The notes under the pieces: model-generated
Databases searched by the model: none
What the model was told of the DNA's origin: nothing
The model's input: the letters and a program-made list of their open reading frames with translations, nothing else
Made by a program: the position numbers and the translations under genes
In this document: one piece after another, positions 60,536 to 64,000 of the stretch
Numbering within the stretch: the first letter of the stretch is position 1
How the letters are laid out: each line of letters starts with the position of its first letter
DNA from: CAYPGT01 sp964512985
GTDB taxonomy: Bacteria > Cyanobacteriota > Vampirovibrionia > LMEP-6097
Direction of reading: 5' to 3'
Assembly (NCBI GenBank): GCA_964512985.1
Contig: CAZELI010000001.1
Coordinates: 1-64,000, forward strand
DNA length: 64,000 nucleotides

Positions 60536-62248
60536 TTATATAGCAGCAGCTAAACTTTTAGATTTCTCTCTATGACTTTCTGAATGTTCTGCTTTAAGAT
60601 TTTCAATTTTAGTTTCAGGTTTTACTGTTTCGGTTTTTATTGCTTCAGTTTTAATTTCAGGTTTTGTTTTTACTTGATTAGGATCTACGCCTAATTCTTC
60701 AAGTTTAATGGCAAGTTGTTTTTCAAGTTTCTCTGCTTCTAGTTTAGCTTCGTGTGTTTTAATTACATTGTCTATCTTAGTGACTTTCTCTTCGTATTGT
60801 TTTCCACTATCTTTCACTAGATCATAAACTTCAAACGGTGACAGGAAAGTATGTTTAGTAAGTAACCAAAGTGTCTTAAGCCAATTATCTTCGAATTGTT
60901 CAGATCCTTCCTTAGCTTCAGATTTATTTTTTTGTATGTCTATATCATACATGTTCTTGATTTTAGGATCAAAAATTCTCCACTCATAAATAAATGGTAA
61001 AGGGAATCTTGTGTAAACGTTTTGTGTGAGGAATTTGATTGCAGGCTTGGTCAGCTTCTCCATTAAGTTTGCAAATGGTTTAAGTATTTTGTAACTTAGA
61101 TAGCTCCATTCAGGGCTTATTCTATTGTTTTTGGCGATACGTTGTACGCCTGATTTCAGGAAGGTTATAGGCACTTCAGTAACTATTCGCATTATAGTAG
61201 ACAGAGTAAATCCATTAATGAATGGAATACGGTCAGAGAGTACCGATGCTAAAGCATCACAAGTATATTGAACGAATGGTAAGAAGGTCTTGTCTTGAAC
61301 CGAGTTCTCAAAGCAAGCGTCAAAGTTCTTACCTTCTAAGTGAATATTAGTTGAAGAGCTAACTACCGTAGTATTTAATCTATTGAATGTGTTCCATAAT
61401 ATATTGAGGAAACCTCTTAATGGACTACCTTTAACATCAGCAAAACCCGCTTGCTGAGTCTTTTTCGGCAGTAATAACATCGAAGCTAAGAAAGAGCCAC
61501 CAATAGAAGTAAAGAACCATGGATAATTTACTTTTGGTTGTGTTTTAAGTGGTTCACCATCTTCTTTAAGAATAACCTTACCTTGAGAATCTTTAATTAC
61601 TTGACTATCATGTATACCAAGAGAGTATTTAAGAATAGTGTCCAAGCTAGGTTTGATTTTAGTTTCAAAGTATTTGCTGATGGTGTCAGCTACAGCTGCT
61701 ATCGGACGTTTGGCTACTTCTTTAGCTAATTCTTGCTCCTCTGGTGATGAATGGTGTTTGGCAGATTTCTTGCTGACATTTTGATGTCTAGTCGCGGTTC
61801 TAGATGCAAATACTGTTTGTATAGCAAGAAGTTGTGACGATATCTCTGAAGGTAAATGTGGGAGCGTGAATCCCAAGATTTTAGTCTTACCATTAAAAAG
61901 TCTTTCAGTAATAGTATTAATAAAGTCACAAGCGAAACGTGAACATAAATCATCAAATGTAGTCTTAGTAATAGATTCTTCCATGGTGACATGGCTATCT
62001 TTTATAAAATTACTAATTACTGATGGTAAGTAAGATCCAGTGGTAATTCTGGTCAGAGTTTTAATCAGATCAAAAAATAAGCCTACAAAAAAAGAACGCT
62101 CCTCAAGTGAAGGAGCGTTCTTTGGTTTAGAAATAGCTGGTGCCGTGTTTGTTTGAACCTTGGCACGATCAAAGTTAGCTGGGGCCGTACTATGTTTGCT
62201 AGCACCCGAGCTAGTCGAGACTGGAGATGATTGGATTGTTGTTGACAC
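60536..62248 (-). CDS. Lineage-specific large protein with hydrophobic stretches
   Basis: 570 aa, GTG start. Ser/Thr/Ala-rich N-terminal 50 residues, then a body with hydrophobic stretches near FFVGLFFDLIKTLTR and FTSIGGSFLASMLLLPKK, and a C-terminal 100 residues of Lys/Glu coiled coil and a low-complexity KPETKIENLKAEH tail. Likely membrane-associated. A distant paralogue of the 530-aa protein at 16086-17678 is possible. An intrinsic terminator sits inside its 5' part. Confidence 0.6.
   Translation of the reverse strand: MSTTIQSSPVSTSSGASKHSTAPANFDRAKVQTNTAPAISKPKNAPSLEERSFFVGLFFDLIKTLTRITTGSYLPSVISNFIKDSHVTMEESITKTTFDDLCSRFACDFINTITERLFNGKTKILGFTLPHLPSEISSQLLAIQTVFASRTATRHQNVSKKSAKHHSSPEEQELAKEVAKRPIAAVADTISKYFETKIKPSLDTILKYSLGIHDSQVIKDSQGKVILKEDGEPLKTQPKVNYPWFFTSIGGSFLASMLLLPKKTQQAGFADVKGSPLRGFLNILWNTFNRLNTTVVSSSTNIHLEGKNFDACFENSVQDKTFLPFVQYTCDALASVLSDRIPFINGFTLSTIMRIVTEVPITFLKSGVQRIAKNNRISPEWSYLSYKILKPFANLMEKLTKPAIKFLTQNVYTRFPLPFIYEWRIFDPKIKNMYDIDIQKNKSEAKEGSEQFEDNWLKTLWLLTKHTFLSPFEVYDLVKDSGKQYEEKVTKIDNVIKTHEAKLEAEKLEKQLAIKLEELGVDPNQVKTKPEIKTEAIKTETVKPETKIENLKAEHSESHREKSKSLAAAI
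62087..62123 (-). terminator. Intrinsic terminator inside the 570-aa coding sequence
   Basis: Read on the coding strand: 13-bp perfect stem (AAAGAACGCTCCT and AGGAGCGTTCTTT), 7-nt loop TCACTTG, then T7 including the stem end. It lies about 125-160 nt downstream of the GTG, encoding roughly residues 42-54. Structurally a complete Rho-independent terminator. Confidence 0.8.
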
Positions 62249-62329
62249 AGTATCTGTTAATACGCTTCGCTTATAATTCTAAAATAACATGACGTGTTTG
62301 TGCTTTAAATCCTTCTCATATTGACAAAT

Positions 62330-63181
62330 TTAAAAGTGATTATATATTTCGCTTTTACTTAATTTTTCATTTTTATTTAAAATATAGACAGTGGGCAGGT
62401 TCTGTGTCATTTTTACTTCGCCAATTTGAGTGAAATTTAGGGGTATTTGCTCAAAACATCCTAATAATTCGTAATCTTCACCCCCATACAAAGCTAAAGA
62501 TAAGTCGATGTTATTGTCTTTGGGAATTAGGTCTGGATCAAGCTCTATGTCTACCTTACTTTGTTCAACAATAGCATAAAGCGCCTGTGCTAGCCCGTCA
62601 CTGGTGTCCATTAAGGCGCCCCGCTTATTATTCAGAAAAATACCCTGGGCTTCTTTAAGGCGGGGCTGAGGACGTAAATGAGAAAAGTGTCCACCTGGGG
62701 TGCTATTACCAAACTTACCTGTCACGCAAACCTTGTCTCCAGGCTGTGCGGTGCTACGTAATAGTGGTTGGGCAGCTTTACCAATTATAGAGATAGAAAT
62801 AAAAGTGTCCGTTTTTGAGGCGGTGATATCCCCACCGATGACTTGAGGATTACCAAATTTCCTCGCGCATTCATTTAATCCTGTGTAGAATCCTCTCACC
62901 CATTCTTCTTTATTAGGAATCTGCTTACTTAATGATAGTCCTACTAATACCCATAGTGGCTCGCCTGCCATGGCTGCTATATCTGAAATATTGACAGCGA
63001 GTGCTTTCCAACCGATGTCTTCAGGACTAAAATAATCTTGCGAGAAATGCACTCCCTCAATAAAATTATCGACGCTAAATAAATAATTAGTTCCAGCTAT
63101 ATCAATCACCGCACAATCATCACCGATCTTAGAAGGATCTGGTAGAAGGGATTTGATGAGCTTGATTAATGTTTCTTCCAT
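62330..63181 (-). CDS. thiL: Thiamine-monophosphate kinase
   Basis: Phosphorylates thiamine monophosphate to the diphosphate. IGDDCAVI, NISDIAAMAG, GGDITAS, LMDTSDGLAQAL and YGGEDYELL are family signatures. 283 aa, about 40 residues shorter than many ThiL, with the shortfall in the second half. Overlaps yihY by one base (TAATG type). Confidence 0.92.
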   Translation of the reverse strand: MEETLIKLIKSLLPDPSKIGDDCAVIDIAGTNYLFSVDNFIEGVHFSQDYFSPEDIGWKALAVNISDIAAMAGEPLWVLVGLSLSKQIPNKEEWVRGFYTGLNECARKFGNPQVIGGDITASKTDTFISISIIGKAAQPLLRSTAQPGDKVCVTGKFGNSTPGGHFSHLRPQPRLKEAQGIFLNNKRGALMDTSDGLAQALYAIVEQSKVDIELDPDLIPKDNNIDLSLALYGGEDYELLGCFEQIPLNFTQIGEVKMTQNLPTVYILNKNEKLSKSEIYNHF

Positions 63182-64000
63182 TACAAATTCTTCAACACTA
63201 ATATTTCACTGCCTTTGGTTTCAAACTCAATGGCACACTCCGCGCCCACAAGTAAGATCTGAATAGTGTAATAAACCCAAAACATTAACATTACTAAAGA
63301 TCCCATTGAACCATAGAAATCAATAATCATGCTTAGGGAGAGAGACAGAGCGATGATATATTTACCGATTTCAAAGAGTACTGTTGCTACAGCAGTTCCG
63401 ACTAAGGCTGATGTCCATTGGATTCTACGGTTCGGTAAGAATTTATACGTAATTAGCAGTATTGCGCCTAGAATCATTGTAGAAGCCAGGTTGTTAAGAG
63501 TATGCAGTAATCCAATATCAGGGAAGTCATCATGAAACTGCAAACTTATTTTATTAAGAGTGAAGTTGATTATTAGAGTTATAAAAATCAATAGGCAAGT
63601 GAGAGTTACAAAGATAAATGAAAGTGCTTGCTGCTCAAGAAAGCTTTTAATTTTACTTTTTTGGGTTTCTGTTTTGACTCTGTAGATGCGATTGAGAGCG
63701 GTGTTTAGTTCCGTAAAGATCTTAGCTGAGGCATAGAAAAGAAGTAAGAAACTTATTATAGAATTAGTTAAATTGAAGTTTGCTGAATTGTTGAAGATGT
63801 CTTGTATCGCAATAATTATTTCTGGACCAGTGAAGTTTTCCATCCATTCGAGCATAAGTTTCTCTACATGCTCTTTATGGAAGATGAGAGTCGCAAAGTT
63901 AAGACAGAGAAACAACAGCGGCGGGAAGGAAAATAGCGTATGAAAGGTTATCGCTGCAGCTTTATCAGAATTAGCATTAAAGAACCAATTCTGAATAATC
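63181..64000 (-). CDS. YihY/BrkB-family membrane protein (N-terminus beyond window)
   Basis: Multi-helix inner-membrane protein. Reading upstream gives DKAAAITFHTLFSFPPLL, a typical YihY start region, and the frame is open to the window edge, so the gene is cut at 64000. In the body: LFYASAKIFTELNTALNRIY and GSLVMLMFWVYYTIQILLVGAE (in blocks). Function unknown despite older naming as ribonuclease BN. Confidence 0.85.
   Translation of the reverse strand, partial: IIQNWFFNANSDKAAAITFHTLFSFPPLLFLCLNFATLIFHKEHVEKLMLEWMENFTGPEIIIAIQDIFNNSANFNLTNSIISFLLLFYASAKIFTELNTALNRIYRVKTETQKSKIKSFLEQQALSFIFVTLTCLLIFITLIINFTLNKISLQFHDDFPDIGLLHTLNNLASTMILGAILLITYKFLPNRRIQWTSALVGTAVATVLFEIGKYIIALSLSLSMIIDFYGSMGSLVMLMFWVYYTIQILLVGAECAIEFETKGSEILVLKNL

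Overview
This is an AT-rich, gene-dense bacterial chromosome segment, with no prophage, CRISPR array, rRNA or tRNA that I can recognise. Standard code is used (TAA, TAG and TGA are all stops; ATG, GTG and TTG all start genes). An outer membrane is implied by lpxD, two Skp/OmpH genes, lipoproteins and a beta-barrel. Flagella or a related export machine are implied by fliP-fliQ-fliR and two YvyF-like proteins. A solitary cyanobacterial-style ndhH, a ferredoxin-metallo-beta-lactamase fusion and a DUF2867 dehydrogenase fit a non-photosynthetic relative of Cyanobacteria (Melainabacteria/Vampirovibrionia-like). That placement is inference.

Layout. 0.2-6.6 kb: rlmN, a lytic transglycosylase, fliPQR and an exported protein, all on the plus strand. 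6.6-11.8 kb: RNase HI, a HAD phosphatase, tsaD, a TrmA/RlmD-type methyltransferase, a degenerate SGNH hydrolase, rpmH and rnpA. 11.8-21 kb: lineage-specific proteins, a peptide-binding lipoprotein, a DoxX-like protein and accC. 21-31.6 kb: a SpeD-like pseudoenzyme, rplM-rpsI, an orphan gene in an inverted-repeat-bounded unit, skp-skp-lpxD, tsaE, photolyase and two oxidoreductases. 31.7-36 kb: a His-rich exported protein with a beta-barrel, mutM and two convergent toxin-antitoxin pairs. 36-45 kb: ilvD, an NHL protein, a ferredoxin-hydrolase, msrAB between two zinc-ribbon paralogues, a Ser/Arg-tailed DEAD helicase and an AAA ATPase. 45-54.4 kb: a PhyH oxygenase, gltD-gltB and ndhH. 54.4-64 kb: an arginase-like pseudoenzyme, a run of orphan genes ending in a SET protein, glmU, a large orphan protein, thiL and a partial yihY.

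Most notable. (1) A family of four GC-rich hairpin elements (about 95-127 bp cores). Three have an outer shell of terminal inverted repeats, and one also has a perfect 9-bp flanking duplication, so this looks like a non-autonomous transposable element (MITE). (2) Three apparent pseudoenzymes: AdoMet decarboxylase-like, arginase-like and SGNH-like, each missing several catalytic or metal-binding residues. (3) An orphan gene cluster with a SET methyltransferase behind a promoter carrying three copies of GTATTTAC. (4) A textbook intrinsic terminator inside the 5' part of an open reading frame. (5) Many promoters whose -10 box lies about 7-15 nt before the start codon, suggesting frequent leaderless or nearly leaderless mRNAs. 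(6) FliQ with a 135-residue proline/lysine tail.
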